Positions 49,009 through 59,352 of a stretch of 64,000 bases of DNA are shown here, in pieces. The notes beneath the pieces are model-generated. The model did no database searches, was not told the DNA's origin, and saw only the letters and a list, made by a program, of their open reading frames with translations. The stretch comes from Stenotrophomonas sp. Ste86 (GTDB lineage Bacteria; Pseudomonadota; Gammaproteobacteria; Xanthomonadales; Xanthomonadaceae): positions 94,651-158,650 of the forward strand of contig NZ_JALJRW010000010.1 of NCBI RefSeq assembly GCF_024519465.1. Reading direction: 5' to 3'. Every line of letters starts with the position of its first letter. Position 1 is the stretch's first letter. Made by a program: the position numbers and the translations under genes.

Positions 49009-50313
49009 ATGAAACACAACACCGTGTCCCCGCTGTCCGATGTTTCCCTGCCGCCGCTGCAGGGGCGGGGTCGGATTGCCCATCAGATGGCCAACGTCGG
49101 GCTGTTCTGCCTGCCGGCGCTGATCCTGACGGTGCCGCAGAACCTGCTGCCCTACGGCATCGTGCTGCTGCTCAGCACCCTGTTGGCGCCGGAGCTGCTG
49201 TGGCGTGCGCGGCACCTGGCCGGACGGCCGGTGATGGCCTTGACCTGGATGATGCTGGCCGCGATCGGTCTTGCGCTGCTGTCGATGTATCTGTTCAACC
49301 AGGGCCTGCGCGACATCGACAACCGCTCGCGGTTTGCGGTGATTCCGTGGTTGGCGCTGTGGGTCTGCGCGTTCCGGCCGGAACTGCGCTGGCTATGGGC
49401 GGGATCGCTGGTCGGCCTGCTCGGCACCATGGTGCTGGCGATCCTGCAGGTTGCCGGCGGCGCGCCACGGGCCGACCTGAGCACCAATGCCATCGTGCTG
49501 GCCGACATCGTGCTGGTGCTGATGGTGCTGCTGGTGTTCTGCCGTCCACACCGGCGCTGGAGCTGGGTGATCGTGGGCATGGTCGCCGGCTGCGTGACCA
49601 TCGTGCTCAGCGGCAGCCGCGGGGTGTGGCTGGCATTGCTGGCGCTGTTGGCGGTGATGGCGATGAGCCTGCGCTGGCGCACCGGGCCGGCGCGCCTGGG
49701 GGTGTTGACGGGCCTGATGGCAATCGCCGCCGCGCTGGCCCTGACCATCCCGAGCCTGCGCGAGCAGGTGCGCCTGACCGAACTCCAGCGCGACGTGGTG
49801 CGGATGGAGCGGGGCGACAGTGACTCCTCCGCCGGCGCCCGCGTGGAACGGCTGCAGGTGGCCTACGAGACCTTCATCGACCATCCCCTGACCGGGGTGG
49901 GCATCGGCCACTTCGACAGCGCGATGCAGCGCCTGCCGGTGTGCCGCGACGATCCCAGCGAACTGCGCTGCCACCTGGGCCATGCGCATAACGACCTGGC
50001 CGAGTGGTCGGCCACGCAGGGAATCCCGGGGCTGCTGCTGTTGCTGGCGGTCTATGGGGTGCCGCTGTGGGTGTTCGCGGGTCTGCACCGCCGCAGCGGC
50101 CAGAGCACCTTCCGTGGGCCGGCGGCGGCCGGGATCATGATTGTGGTGGCCTACGTGCTGTGCGGGATCACCCAGTCGATGTTCGCCCACCAGATCACCG
50201 CCAGCTTCTACGTCACCATCGTGGCGCTGCTGGCCGGCCTGTCAGTGATGCAGGGCCATGTACACCGGCAGGCGCTGGCCCAGGCGGGCGCCCGGGCTCA
50301 GTCGCCGGGCTGA
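49009..50313 (+). CDS. O-antigen ligase-like membrane protein (WaaL/Wzy family)
   Basis: This 434-residue protein with ~10-12 helices carries the Wzy_C (PF04932) pattern: a large periplasmic loop (RDVVRMERGDSDSSAGARVE, then YETFIDHPLTGVGIGHFD) and a conserved HAHNDLAEWSATQG, whose His is typical of WaaL ligases. WaaL joins O-antigen to the lipid A core in the periplasm. An O-antigen polymerase is the main alternative, but the neighbouring LPS genes favour a ligase. It converges on the GT2 gene with a 16-bp tail overlap. Confidence 0.8.
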   Translation: MKHNTVSPLSDVSLPPLQGRGRIAHQMANVGLFCLPALILTVPQNLLPYGIVLLLSTLLAPELLWRARHLAGRPVMALTWMMLAAIGLALLSMYLFNQGLRDIDNRSRFAVIPWLALWVCAFRPELRWLWAGSLVGLLGTMVLAILQVAGGAPRADLSTNAIVLADIVLVLMVLLVFCRPHRRWSWVIVGMVAGCVTIVLSGSRGVWLALLALLAVMAMSLRWRTGPARLGVLTGLMAIAAALALTIPSLREQVRLTELQRDVVRMERGDSDSSAGARVERLQVAYETFIDHPLTGVGIGHFDSAMQRLPVCRDDPSELRCHLGHAHNDLAEWSATQGIPGLLLLLAVYGVPLWVFAGLHRRSGQSTFRGPAAAGIMIVVAYVLCGITQSMFAHQITASFYVTIVALLAGLSVMQGHVHRQALAQAGARAQSPG

Positions 50314-51116
50314 TCACGCGGCGGGTCGCTGACCGGCTGCCCGTGCTGGAGCATCCACAGCATGATGGTCTTCTGGCGCACGTAGTTGGCGCGCACGTAG
50401 GCATACACCAGGCCGTGCCAGCCATCGCGGAAGCCGCCGCGCAGCAGCAACCCGCGCCAGAACCGCCAGGCCGGCGCCAGTACCAGCTTGGCTAGGGTGG
50501 CGCGCTTGCCGCGCGCGAATTCGTGCTCGGCCATCATCCGCGCGTAGCGCTGGGTCTTGCTCAACTGCTGCTCCAGCGAGCGGTACGGATAGTGGATGAG
50601 GTCGCCGCGCAGCACGCCGACGCTGCCATCGACGCTGGCCGCTTCGTGGATCTCGCGCTTGCCGCGCCAGCCGCCGTGGCGACGGTCGAACAGGCGTAGC
50701 ACGCGATCGGGATAGGCGTTGCCGTGGCGCAGGAATTTGCCGAAGTAGTCGGACAACCGCGCGAAGCGGTAGCCGTGGTGGCCGGCGAAGCCGCCGGCCT
50801 GGGCGGCGAGGATCGCCGCGCGCAGGTCGTCGCTGATGCGCTCGTCCGCGTCCAGGCACAGCACCCAGTCATGGCTGGCCTGGGCCACGCAGAAGGCCTT
50901 CTGGCTGCGGAAGCCGTCGAAGGGCCGCTGCAGCACCTTGGCCCCGGCCGCGGTCGCAATCGCCACGGTGGCATCGGTGGAGTACGAGTCCACCACGATG
51001 ATCTCGTCGCAGAAGGCCAGCGAGGCCAGGCAGTCGCCGATGCGGTCGGCTTCATTGAACGCGATAATGCAGGCCGAGATGCGAGGCCGTTCAGTGGGAG
51101 CGGTCGTGGAGGACAT
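50298..51116 (-). CDS. Glycosyltransferase family 2 (WaaE/KdtX-like)
   Basis: The 272-residue cytoplasmic enzyme has the GT-A fold core: ISACIIAFNEADRIGDCLAS (nucleotide-sugar binding), IIVVDSYSTDATVAIA and the DXD-type DWVLCLDADERIS. The C-terminal half with KREIHEAASVDG resembles WaaE/KdtX glucosyltransferases, which add a beta-1,4-glucose to the LPS inner core. The sugar is not proven. Its start codon (51114-51116) nearly touches the start of the divergent next gene, and its 3' end overlaps the ligase gene. Confidence 0.86.
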   Translation of the reverse strand: MSSTTAPTERPRISACIIAFNEADRIGDCLASLAFCDEIIVVDSYSTDATVAIATAAGAKVLQRPFDGFRSQKAFCVAQASHDWVLCLDADERISDDLRAAILAAQAGGFAGHHGYRFARLSDYFGKFLRHGNAYPDRVLRLFDRRHGGWRGKREIHEAASVDGSVGVLRGDLIHYPYRSLEQQLSKTQRYARMMAEHEFARGKRATLAKLVLAPAWRFWRGLLLRGGFRDGWHGLVYAYVRANYVRQKTIMLWMLQHGQPVSDPPRDQPGD

Positions 51117-51117
51117 G

Positions 51118-52173
51118 ATGGCCGAGTACCTGCTGTTTGCGACGGAGCGTTATGCGCTGCCCATTCTCGCCCCACTGGCCCAGGCGTTGCACGCGTCCGG
51201 TCAATCGGTGTCGGCCTGGTTCGCCGACGGGGCTGCCGGATCGCAGCTGCCGGGCGTGCCCAACGTGGATCTCCGGCAGGCGCTGGCGCTGCGCCCACGG
51301 GCGGTGTTCAGCGCCGCCAACTGGGTGCCGCCGTTCATCGCCGGGGCCAAGGTGCAGGTCTTCCATGGATTCAATGTGCAGAAGCGCGACAGCGCGCGCG
51401 GCCATTTCCGCGTGCGCGGCTTGTTCGACCTGTACTGCACGCAGGGGCCGGCCACCACCGACCCGTTCCGCGCGCTGGCGGCGCGCGAGGGTCACTTCGC
51501 GGTGGCGCAGACCGGCTGGCCGAAGCTGGACCCGCTGTTCCGCGACGATGGCGGGGCCAGTGCCGCATTGCGGGCACCGGCTGCCGGCCGCCCGGTGATC
51601 CTGTTCGGCTCGACCTTCACCGAGCGCCTGAGCGCGGCGCCGCACCTGTACGCGCCTATTGCCGCCGACATCGCGCGCGGCGAGCGCTACTGGCTGCTCA
51701 CCCTGCATCCCAAGTGCAGCGCGGACCTGTTCGCGCGTTATCGCGCGCTGGCCGGCGACAACGCCGCCTTCATCGAACCGGAGCAGGTGATGGCCGCGCA
51801 GCGCGCCGCCGACGTGCTGGTATCGGACACCTCCTCGATCGTGTCCGAGTTCGTGGTGCAGCACAAACCGGTGGTGACCTTCCGCAACCGCGTGCCGCAG
51901 CCGCACATGATCGACTTCGACGATGCGAGCGCCTTGCCGGCGATGCTGGACCGCGCCCTGGCGCCGGAACCGGCGTTGATGGCCGAGATCCGGCGTTATG
52001 CCGACACCATCCATCCGTACCGCGACGGGTATTCGAGCGAGCGGGTGATCGCGGCCACCGAGGATTTCCTGTCCGGCGAACTGGGCACGCTCAAGCGCAA
52101 GCCGTTCGGCGCGTGGACGCGGGGGCTGCAGATCCGCCGGGAGCTGGGGTATTGGGGGCCGGCAAAGCGTTGA
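51118..52173 (+). CDS. CDP-glycerol glycerophosphotransferase-like protein
   Basis: The 351-residue protein fits the Glyphos_transf/TagB-like group. The first half has a GT-B-like N-terminal region (SVSAWFADGAAGSQLPG, then VQVFHGFNVQKRDSARG). The second half has ILFGSTFTERLSAAPHLY, LLTLHPKCSADLFARY, VLVSDTSSIVSEFVVQHKPV and FRNRVPQPHM, matching conserved donor-site His and Ser/Asp/Glu residues of these enzymes. In LPS-type organisms such proteins may add glycerol-phosphate or act in core biosynthesis. ATG 51118 follows GGAGG; ATG 51115 is possible. Codon start and promoter overlap with the opposite gene. Confidence 0.75.
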   Translation: MAEYLLFATERYALPILAPLAQALHASGQSVSAWFADGAAGSQLPGVPNVDLRQALALRPRAVFSAANWVPPFIAGAKVQVFHGFNVQKRDSARGHFRVRGLFDLYCTQGPATTDPFRALAAREGHFAVAQTGWPKLDPLFRDDGGASAALRAPAAGRPVILFGSTFTERLSAAPHLYAPIAADIARGERYWLLTLHPKCSADLFARYRALAGDNAAFIEPEQVMAAQRAADVLVSDTSSIVSEFVVQHKPVVTFRNRVPQPHMIDFDDASALPAMLDRALAPEPALMAEIRRYADTIHPYRDGYSSERVIAATEDFLSGELGTLKRKPFGAWTRGLQIRRELGYWGPAKR

Positions 52174-52218
52174 GGGGGGGCACGCGCGGCGTGGCGGTTC
52201 CGGGGCGGTGGGGTGGAG

Positions 52219-52361
52219 GGCTGCCACGCATGGCGTGGCACTACCCGGACGAGCTGCCACGCAGGGCGTTGCCAAGCCCCTCGATGGTGGGTTGCCGCGC
52301 GCGGCGTGGCATTACCCGCGCGCTGGAGTCGCTTTGGTAGAGCCACGCCATGCGTGGCTGC
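52219..52361. repeat. SMAG-like palindromes with a variant stem
   Basis: A minus-oriented GTAG element lies at 52219-52245 (GTAGTGCCACGCCATGCG on that strand) and a plus-oriented one at 52337-52361 (GTAGAGCCACGCCATGCG). Two decayed copies lie between (CTGCCACGCAGGGCG near 52254 and TGCCGCGCGCGGCG near 52293). Stem sequences differ from the CCACCCC type at 11932 and 33190. The 52174-52365 gap holds no gene. Confidence 0.75.
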
Positions 52362-52365
52362 GCTC

Positions 52366-53907
52366 CTACCAGTGCAGGCGACGCCGGGCCAATGCCTTGC
52401 CCAGCTGCGCGTGCACCGCGCGCGCGTCGGCTTCGGGCAGGTAGCGCAGGCACAGCGCGATGCTGCCGCTGGCGCCGGCGGTGTCCAGCCACACGCTGGC
52501 GGTGCCCAGCAGACGGTCTAGGGGGGAACGCGACAGGCGCAGGCTCTGCAGCTTGTCCAACTCGGCGAACCGCCACCAGCGCTGCCACCAGCCGCCGCGC
52601 ACCGCCACGTACTGGTCGTCCAGGTGATAGCCGATGCGCGCCATCTGGCGGTGCGCGCGGAACGCCGACCACGGCAGCCACAAGAGGATCAACGCACCGC
52701 CCGGGTAACCGTTCCAGACCGCAGCGGCAGCGACCACCGGCAGCCACACAAACGCGCCCAGGCTCAGCCGCCACCAGCCGCGCTGCTGCACCGGCTGCCA
52801 GCGCGCAGGCGGCCACTCCAGCTGCGGCAGCAGGTGCTGCACCAGTGCGTCGCAGGCCTGCGGGGTGGCCAGCGGGGCCAGCTCGCGCAGGTCGCGGCGC
52901 TCGTTGTCCACGGCGGCGCCGGCGGCGATATCGATGCGCAGGTGGCGTCGCCCTGCCCAACGCTGCAGCGTGCTTTCGCGCAGGGTCCAGGCCTGGATGC
53001 GCCGCCGCGCGACGCTGCTGCGCAGGCGCGTGAGCAGGCCGCTGACCACGGTCAGGCGGCGCTCGTGTTCGCTGAGCTGGAAGCCGTAGTAGCGCAGCAG
53101 CGCCAGCGCCACCGACAACACCCGCAGCATCAGCCAGAAGCCGATCACCATCACGACCGCGACGACCGCCCACACCCAGGTGGCCGGATGCAGGTGGCTG
53201 GCATAACCGAAGGCCTGGCGGCCACCCTGCTCGATCGCGTCGGACACCGTGCCGCGCGGGAAGAACTGGTAGCTGGCACCGAAGGCGGCCAGTACCACCA
53301 CCCAGCCACGGTTGGAGAGCAGGCCGAGACGCACCACGTCCCAAAGGCTCAGCCGCAGCAGTACGTCGTCGATGGGCGCTGCAGGTGCGTTCTCGTTGCC
53401 GGTGGGCGTTGCGACGGCGTCCGCTTCCTGTCCGCGATGGCGCACCAGCTGTTCCAGCGCCAGCGCCTGGGACAGCTTCAACACCCGCATTTCTGCTTCC
53501 GGGCGATGACCGCCGGCCGATTCCAGCCGCAGTTCGGCCACGCCGAACAGGCGGTGCAGCGGGTTCTGGTGGACCACGACATTGTGGATGCGCGCGAACG
53601 GGATCTCGCGCCGGTTGCGCGAGATCACCCCGCTGCGCACGCTGATGCCGTCGCGGCCGATCCGGTAGCGGTAGGTCAGGTATTGCAGGATCGAAATCCC
53701 CACCAGCACTGCGATGACGATCAGCGCCGCCAGGTAGGACCACATCTCGTCGCGGTCGCCCCGGTTGCCGAACACCACCAGCGCCACCAGCGGCAGCAGG
53801 AACTGGCGCAGCTGCATCAGCAGCACGAACAACCACGACCACGGATGCAGACGCTGCTCCTGCGGGGCAGCGACCGACGCCTCAGCGAGCGGTGGCGGCG
53901 TACTCAC
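52366..53907 (-). CDS. Membrane PH-like (bPH2, YdbT-like) protein
   Basis: The 513-residue protein has repeated bacterial PH_2 (YdbS/YdbT) modules. Hydrophobic pairs (SWLFVLLMQLRQFLLPLVAL, YLAALIVIAVLVGISIL) are followed by YRIGRDGISVRSGVISRNRR and EIPFARIHNVVVHQNPLHRL. The unit recurs further on (YYGFQLSEHERRLTVVSGLL, then YHLDDQYVAVRGGWWQRWWR). YdbT proteins are usually encoded with YdbS, exactly as here; their role, probably in membrane or lipid homeostasis, is unknown. The start is GTG at 53907, overlapping the upstream gene's stop by four bases. Confidence 0.85.
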   Translation of the reverse strand: MSTPPPLAEASVAAPQEQRLHPWSWLFVLLMQLRQFLLPLVALVVFGNRGDRDEMWSYLAALIVIAVLVGISILQYLTYRYRIGRDGISVRSGVISRNRREIPFARIHNVVVHQNPLHRLFGVAELRLESAGGHRPEAEMRVLKLSQALALEQLVRHRGQEADAVATPTGNENAPAAPIDDVLLRLSLWDVVRLGLLSNRGWVVVLAAFGASYQFFPRGTVSDAIEQGGRQAFGYASHLHPATWVWAVVAVVMVIGFWLMLRVLSVALALLRYYGFQLSEHERRLTVVSGLLTRLRSSVARRRIQAWTLRESTLQRWAGRRHLRIDIAAGAAVDNERRDLRELAPLATPQACDALVQHLLPQLEWPPARWQPVQQRGWWRLSLGAFVWLPVVAAAAVWNGYPGGALILLWLPWSAFRAHRQMARIGYHLDDQYVAVRGGWWQRWWRFAELDKLQSLRLSRSPLDRLLGTASVWLDTAGASGSIALCLRYLPEADARAVHAQLGKALARRRLHW

Positions 53908-54446
53908 AGCGCGTCGTCGTCGCGGTCGAGTTGATGGGCGAGGGTGTCGCGCAGGTGTTCGGCATCGTCGGCGTCGAGCCCGCTCAGGGTCACCGCGCTG
54001 AAGCGGCTGCCGGCGGTGTGCACCACCAGCGTGGCCAGTCGCGCGCTGCGTTCGATCGGCCCGCGGCGCAGGTCAAGGTGCTGCACGCGTGAGATCGGAA
54101 CGCGGGTTTCCAGCTGCCACATCAGGTCGCGTCGCACGCCCAGGCCCTGGTCGTCCAGCCGCCAGTAAGTGCGCCGCTGGCGGCGGAAGCCGAAGCCCGC
54201 GCCGATCAGTGCACCGAGCACCAGCATGCCGGCAGCGCCGAGCCAGCGCATCGGCAGGTCCAGCACCACCCAACCTGCGGCCAATACGCCGCCGATAAGC
54301 AGCGCACCGGAGATCGCACCGGCGGCGGCGGCGATGCTGGCCGCGCGCAGTGGCAGCGGCTGCCAGTCGGCGCTGGCGGGCAACGGTGGCAATGCCGGAA
54401 GCGGTGGCGGGGTGGCGAACGCAGGGGTAACGATGGTGTCGGGCAA
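53904..54446 (-). CDS. PH-like membrane protein (YdbS-like)
   Basis: This 180-residue protein has a Pro-rich N-terminus (TPPPLPALPPLPASADWQ), two hydrophobic helices (IAAAAGAISGALLIGGVLAA, then LGAAGMLVLGALIGAGFGF) and one bPH2 domain (YWRLDDQGLGVRRDLMWQLE, then TRVPISRVQHLDLRRGPIER). No in-frame ATG precedes the conserved part; I chose TTG 54446. An ATG near 54472 is in a different frame. The gene ends in GTGA overlap with its YdbT-like partner, so they form a translationally coupled pair. Confidence 0.78.
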   Translation of the reverse strand: MPDTIVTPAFATPPPLPALPPLPASADWQPLPLRAASIAAAAGAISGALLIGGVLAAGWVVLDLPMRWLGAAGMLVLGALIGAGFGFRRQRRTYWRLDDQGLGVRRDLMWQLETRVPISRVQHLDLRRGPIERSARLATLVVHTAGSRFSAVTLSGLDADDAEHLRDTLAHQLDRDDDAL

Positions 54447-54532
54447 GGCAGGGTGCTCGGCAGGGGGAACATGCCGGGCGTCGTCCCTTTGCTGGTGCGC
54501 CCGTCGCGCTGACGGTAGCAGGTTGCCGCGCG

Positions 54533-55648
54533 CTATTGCGCGGCCTGGATCAGCGCGTCCACGTCGAGCAGATGCCCGGCACGCTCGGCCTTGGTACGCA
54601 GGTACTGCTCGTTCTCGACCGTGATGTCGCCGGTCACCGGCACGCAGTCGACCACGTCGATGCCGGCGTTGCGCAGGCGCTGGGCCTTGGTCGGGTTGTT
54701 GCTGAGCAGCTGCACGCGGTGCACGCCCAGCCCCTGCAGCATCGCCACTGCGCTGCCGTAGCGACGCTCGTCGGCGCCGAAGCCCAGCTGCGCATCGGCG
54801 TCGATGGTGTCCAGCCCATCGTGCTGGTAACCGTAAGCGCGCATCTTGGCGGCGATGCCGGTGCCGCGCCCTTCCTGGTCCAGGTACAGCAGCACGCCAC
54901 CGCCCAGTTCCTTGAGCTTGCGCAGGCCGCGCCGCAGCTGGTCGCCGCAGTCGCACTTGAGCGAGCCGAACAGGTCGCCGGTCAGGCACGAGGAATGCAC
55001 CCGGACCGGCACCACGCCGGACAAGTCCGGGGTGCCGACAATCACCGCCACCTGGTCGCGCTGGGCGACGCCGCCGCGGAACACCGCGAACTCGGTCATG
55101 CCCACCTCGCGCAGCGGCACCGGCGAGCGTGCCACCAGCTCATAGGCATGCGCGGCTTGCTCGGCGCCCTGGCTGAGGTCGCACAGCGACACCTGCGCGC
55201 AGCCGTCGAAGCGGCTGTCATCGGCGTCCAGCAGCACCCCGACCATGGCCGGCAGCAACAGGCCCAGCCGCGCCACTTCCACCGCGCCGTCGTCGAGTGC
55301 CTGGCCGGCACTCCAGCCGGGCGGCATTGCCTCGGGTTCGCGCAGGTAGCTCAGCGAGGGCAGGGCATCGAAATCGATCCCGGCCAGCGGCACGCGCGCG
55401 CCGTGTTCGGCAGTGACCCCCAGCACCCGGGCGCGGGTGGCGGTGAGGAACAGGTAGTGGCGGTCAGCGGCGGCCTGGGCGAAAGCGCCGAAGCTGCTGC
55501 GGGTGCTGCTGTCCAGGGCGATGAAAGCCAGCCGCTGGCCGTGGCCGTCGTCGATCACCACCGGGCGGCCGGCGCGCAGCTCGGCAACCGCACGTTCGCA
55601 GCGGATCGCGGCCGGGTCGCCGAACAGGGAAGAGGCAGCATCGGACAT
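54533..55648 (-). CDS. ribA: GTP cyclohydrolase II with degenerate RibB-like N-terminal domain
   Basis: The C-terminal ~200 residues are a GTP cyclohydrolase II, the first riboflavin step: VPVRVHSSCLTGDLFGSLKC with CDCG supply the zinc cysteines, LDQEGRGTGIAAKMRAYG the substrate site, and LLSNNPTKAQRLRNAGIDV the end. The N-terminal ~190 residues align in position with the DHBP synthase half of RibBA, but the acidic catalytic motif is reduced to RPVVIDDGHGQRLAFIALD and the rest has drifted. That half is probably inactive or has another role. The start is uncertain (55648, or ATGs at 55669/55672). Confidence 0.9.
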   Translation of the reverse strand: MSDAASSLFGDPAAIRCERAVAELRAGRPVVIDDGHGQRLAFIALDSSTRSSFGAFAQAAADRHYLFLTATRARVLGVTAEHGARVPLAGIDFDALPSLSYLREPEAMPPGWSAGQALDDGAVEVARLGLLLPAMVGVLLDADDSRFDGCAQVSLCDLSQGAEQAAHAYELVARSPVPLREVGMTEFAVFRGGVAQRDQVAVIVGTPDLSGVVPVRVHSSCLTGDLFGSLKCDCGDQLRRGLRKLKELGGGVLLYLDQEGRGTGIAAKMRAYGYQHDGLDTIDADAQLGFGADERRYGSAVAMLQGLGVHRVQLLSNNPTKAQRLRNAGIDVVDCVPVTGDITVENEQYLRTKAERAGHLLDVDALIQAAQ

Positions 55649-55738
55649 GGCAGGGGCCGTGGGGGACATCATGGCTTTCACAGTGGGGACGGGTGGCACC
55701 GATTCCAATCGCGACAGGGACGCGACAGAGCGTCGCGC

Positions 55739-56656
55739 TCAGTGCGGGTGTTCTTCGGTGGCATACGGATCGACCTCGCCGCTTTCCGGCGGGCGCAGGG
55801 TGTAGCGTTTGTAGGTCCACAGGTACTGGGTCGGATCGCGGCGGGCGATCCGCTCGATGCCGGCGTTGAGCGCGGTCGCGGCGGTGCGCGGGTCCGGGTC
55901 GGCGACCTCGGGCGGGGCTGGCTCGATATGCAGGGCGAACTGCATGTCCGGGCCGATCCGTTCGCACCAACCGTACAGCACGGTGGCCCCGGTGCGTTCG
56001 GCCAGCCGGTTGACCAGGGTCATGGTCAGCGCCTCGACGCCGAAGAACGGCGCGAACACCCCGTCGCCGGCCTTGGGCTGCTGGTCGGGCAGGATCCCGG
56101 TGGCGCCGCCCTCCTTGAGCACCTTGAACAGCTGGCGCACCGCCGGCCCTTCGGCACGCACCTGGCGCACGTTGTCGCCGCCGCGGACCAGTTGCAGGAA
56201 CGCATCGCCCACCGCCTCGTCAGGCGCCTTGTAGACGATGGCGATCGGACCGCGCGAGGCCAGCCACTGGTTCAACAACTCCCAGTTGCCGTGGTGCGGG
56301 GCGGCCACGATCACGCCCTTGCCGGCCGCCAGCGCGGCGTCGTACAGCGCCTCGCCATGGCGTTCGACCAGACAGGCCAGGTTCGCTTCGCGCGGACGGG
56401 TCCACAGACGCAGGGTCTCCACCGCCTGCATCGCCGTGGAGCGCAGCACCTGCCGGTGCATCACCGTGCGCTGGGCATCGGTCAGTTCGGGGAAGGCCAG
56501 TTCCAGGTTGCGCCGGGTGACCCGGCTCTCACGGGCGTTGAGACGTATCCACAGGCTGGCCAGTGCGGCGCCGAAGCCTCGCAGCCAGGACCAGGGCAGG
56601 CGGGTGAACAGGGCAGCGGCGCGATAGGCCAGGCGGGCAGTGGTGTGCGGTTTCAT
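55739..56656 (-). CDS. lpxL: Lipid A biosynthesis acyltransferase (LpxL/LpxM family)
   Basis: The 305-residue enzyme transfers a secondary acyl chain to Kdo2-lipid A. It has an N-terminal membrane-associated segment ([20 protein letters not shown]), the HX4E catalytic motif in [17 protein letters not shown], a [19 protein letters not shown] segment and the [19 protein letters not shown] region typical of the family. LpxL rather than LpxM is a family-level guess. The ATG at 56656 starts the conserved N-terminus. It is divergent from dtd. Confidence 0.92.
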   Translation of the reverse strand: MKPHTTARLAYRAAALFTRLPWSWLRGFGAALASLWIRLNARESRVTRRNLELAFPELTDAQRTVMHRQVLRSTAMQAVETLRLWTRPREANLACLVERHGEALYDAALAAGKGVIVAAPHHGNWELLNQWLASRGPIAIVYKAPDEAVGDAFLQLVRGGDNVRQVRAEGPAVRQLFKVLKEGGATGILPDQQPKAGDGVFAPFFGVEALTMTLVNRLAERTGATVLYGWCERIGPDMQFALHIEPAPPEVADPDPRTAATALNAGIERIARRDPTQYLWTYKRYTLRPPESGEVDPYATEEHPH

Positions 56657-56741
56657 CACTGCAAAGTCTAGCCGCTGGCGGCGAGCGTGTCGGCGCGCGG
56701 TCGCGTTAAGGTGGGCCGCCTTCAGTTGCGGAGCCTTGACC

Positions 56742-57182
56742 ATGCTTGTCCTGATCCAGCGCGTGAGCCACGCCAGTGTCCGCGTCGAGGACGCCATCGT
56801 CGGCCAGATCGGCCCCGGCCTGCTGGCGCTGGTGGGCATGGAGCCGGGCGATACCGAGGCCCAGATCACCCGGATGGCCGATCGCCTGCTCGGTTACCGT
56901 GTTTTTGGCGATGCGGCCGGAAAAATGAACCGATCACTCCGCGATACCGGCGGCGGGCTGCTGCTGGTCAGCCAGTTCACCCTGGCGGCGGACACCTCCA
57001 GCGGGATGCGGCCGGGCTTCAGTACCGCCGCGCCGCCGCCGGAGGCTGAACGCGGATTCAATCGGCTGGTCGATATCTGCAGACAAAAACACGCCCCGGG
57101 GGTGGAAACCGGCCAGTTTGGTGCCCATATGGTTGTCAGCCTGGTCAACGATGGTCCAGTGACCTTCCTGCTCAGATCCTAG
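56742..57182 (+). CDS. dtd: D-aminoacyl-tRNA deacylase
   Basis: This 146-residue enzyme removes D-amino acids and glycine from mischarged tRNAs. It has [20 protein letters not shown] at the start, the catalytic [20 protein letters not shown] (SQxT) and the GxPGV-type cap near [19 protein letters not shown]. Length is typical. It directly precedes rpoD, whose promoter lies just after the dtd stop. Confidence 0.96.
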   Translation: MLVLIQRVSHASVRVEDAIVGQIGPGLLALVGMEPGDTEAQITRMADRLLGYRVFGDAAGKMNRSLRDTGGGLLLVSQFTLAADTSSGMRPGFSTAAPPPEAERGFNRLVDICRQKHAPGVETGQFGAHMVVSLVNDGPVTFLLRS

Positions 57183-57222
57183 CCCCGGGACCACCGCCCG
57201 GGAACGCGGGGCGCCGGGCTGG

Positions 57223-57228
57223 TATAAT
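57223..57228 (+). promoter_or_regulatory. -10 element of the rpoD promoter
   Basis: A perfect TATAAT, preceded by TGG (extended -10-like), lies 44 bp before the rpoD ATG. No clear -35 is seen, which agrees with an extended -10 promoter. GC-rich sequence CCCGGG-CCCGGG upstream may form a hairpin ending dtd. Confidence 0.65.
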
Positions 57229-57271
57229 GCTAGGTTCTATTCCCTCTCCCAGCCGGTGGCGCGAGCACTAC

Positions 57272-59119
<1,848 letters not shown>

Positions 59120-59146
59120 TTCCAGGACGGGTGCGTTGATGGAAAG

Positions 59147-59170
59147 ACCCCGCTTCGGCGGGGTTTTTTT
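59147..59170 (+). terminator. Intrinsic terminator of rpoD
   Basis: ACCCCGC (59147-59153), loop TTCG, GCGGGGT (59158-59164), then seven T residues. A strong UUCG-capped terminator 28 bp after the rpoD stop. Confidence 0.95.
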
Positions 59171-59214
59171 ATGGGTGACGACCAAGGGTCGGCCGATTAT
59201 TTCGTTCTAATTTA

Positions 59215-59334
59215 CGTAACTTAATTATTGCGTCTTTTAGAGGGTGGTGAAGATAAGTTTATTAAAATCAATGGCATATCGGAAATCAAATTTGCCATTT
59301 CTGCTGAAGTGGCGTATAGATTCGTAACTTAATT
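59215..59334 (+). promoter_or_regulatory. AT-rich yjjJ upstream region with a 12-bp direct repeat
   Basis: CGTAACTTAATT occurs at 59215-59226 and again at 59323-59334, 108 bp apart, in a strikingly AT-rich stretch. The second copy lies 18 bp before the yjjJ ATG, just after a TATAGA that could be a -10. Two identical sites flanking the promoter would suit autorepression by the DNA-binding domain of the HipA-like protein. Confidence 0.5.
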
Positions 59335-59352
59335 CGTCCCGAAACCACGGCC

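Noticed and set aside
52366..54989. Long open frames antisense to the envelope and rpoD genes
   Set aside because: In GC-rich DNA the opposite strand of real genes often stays open; these frames have no domains and follow the codon pattern of the sense gene.
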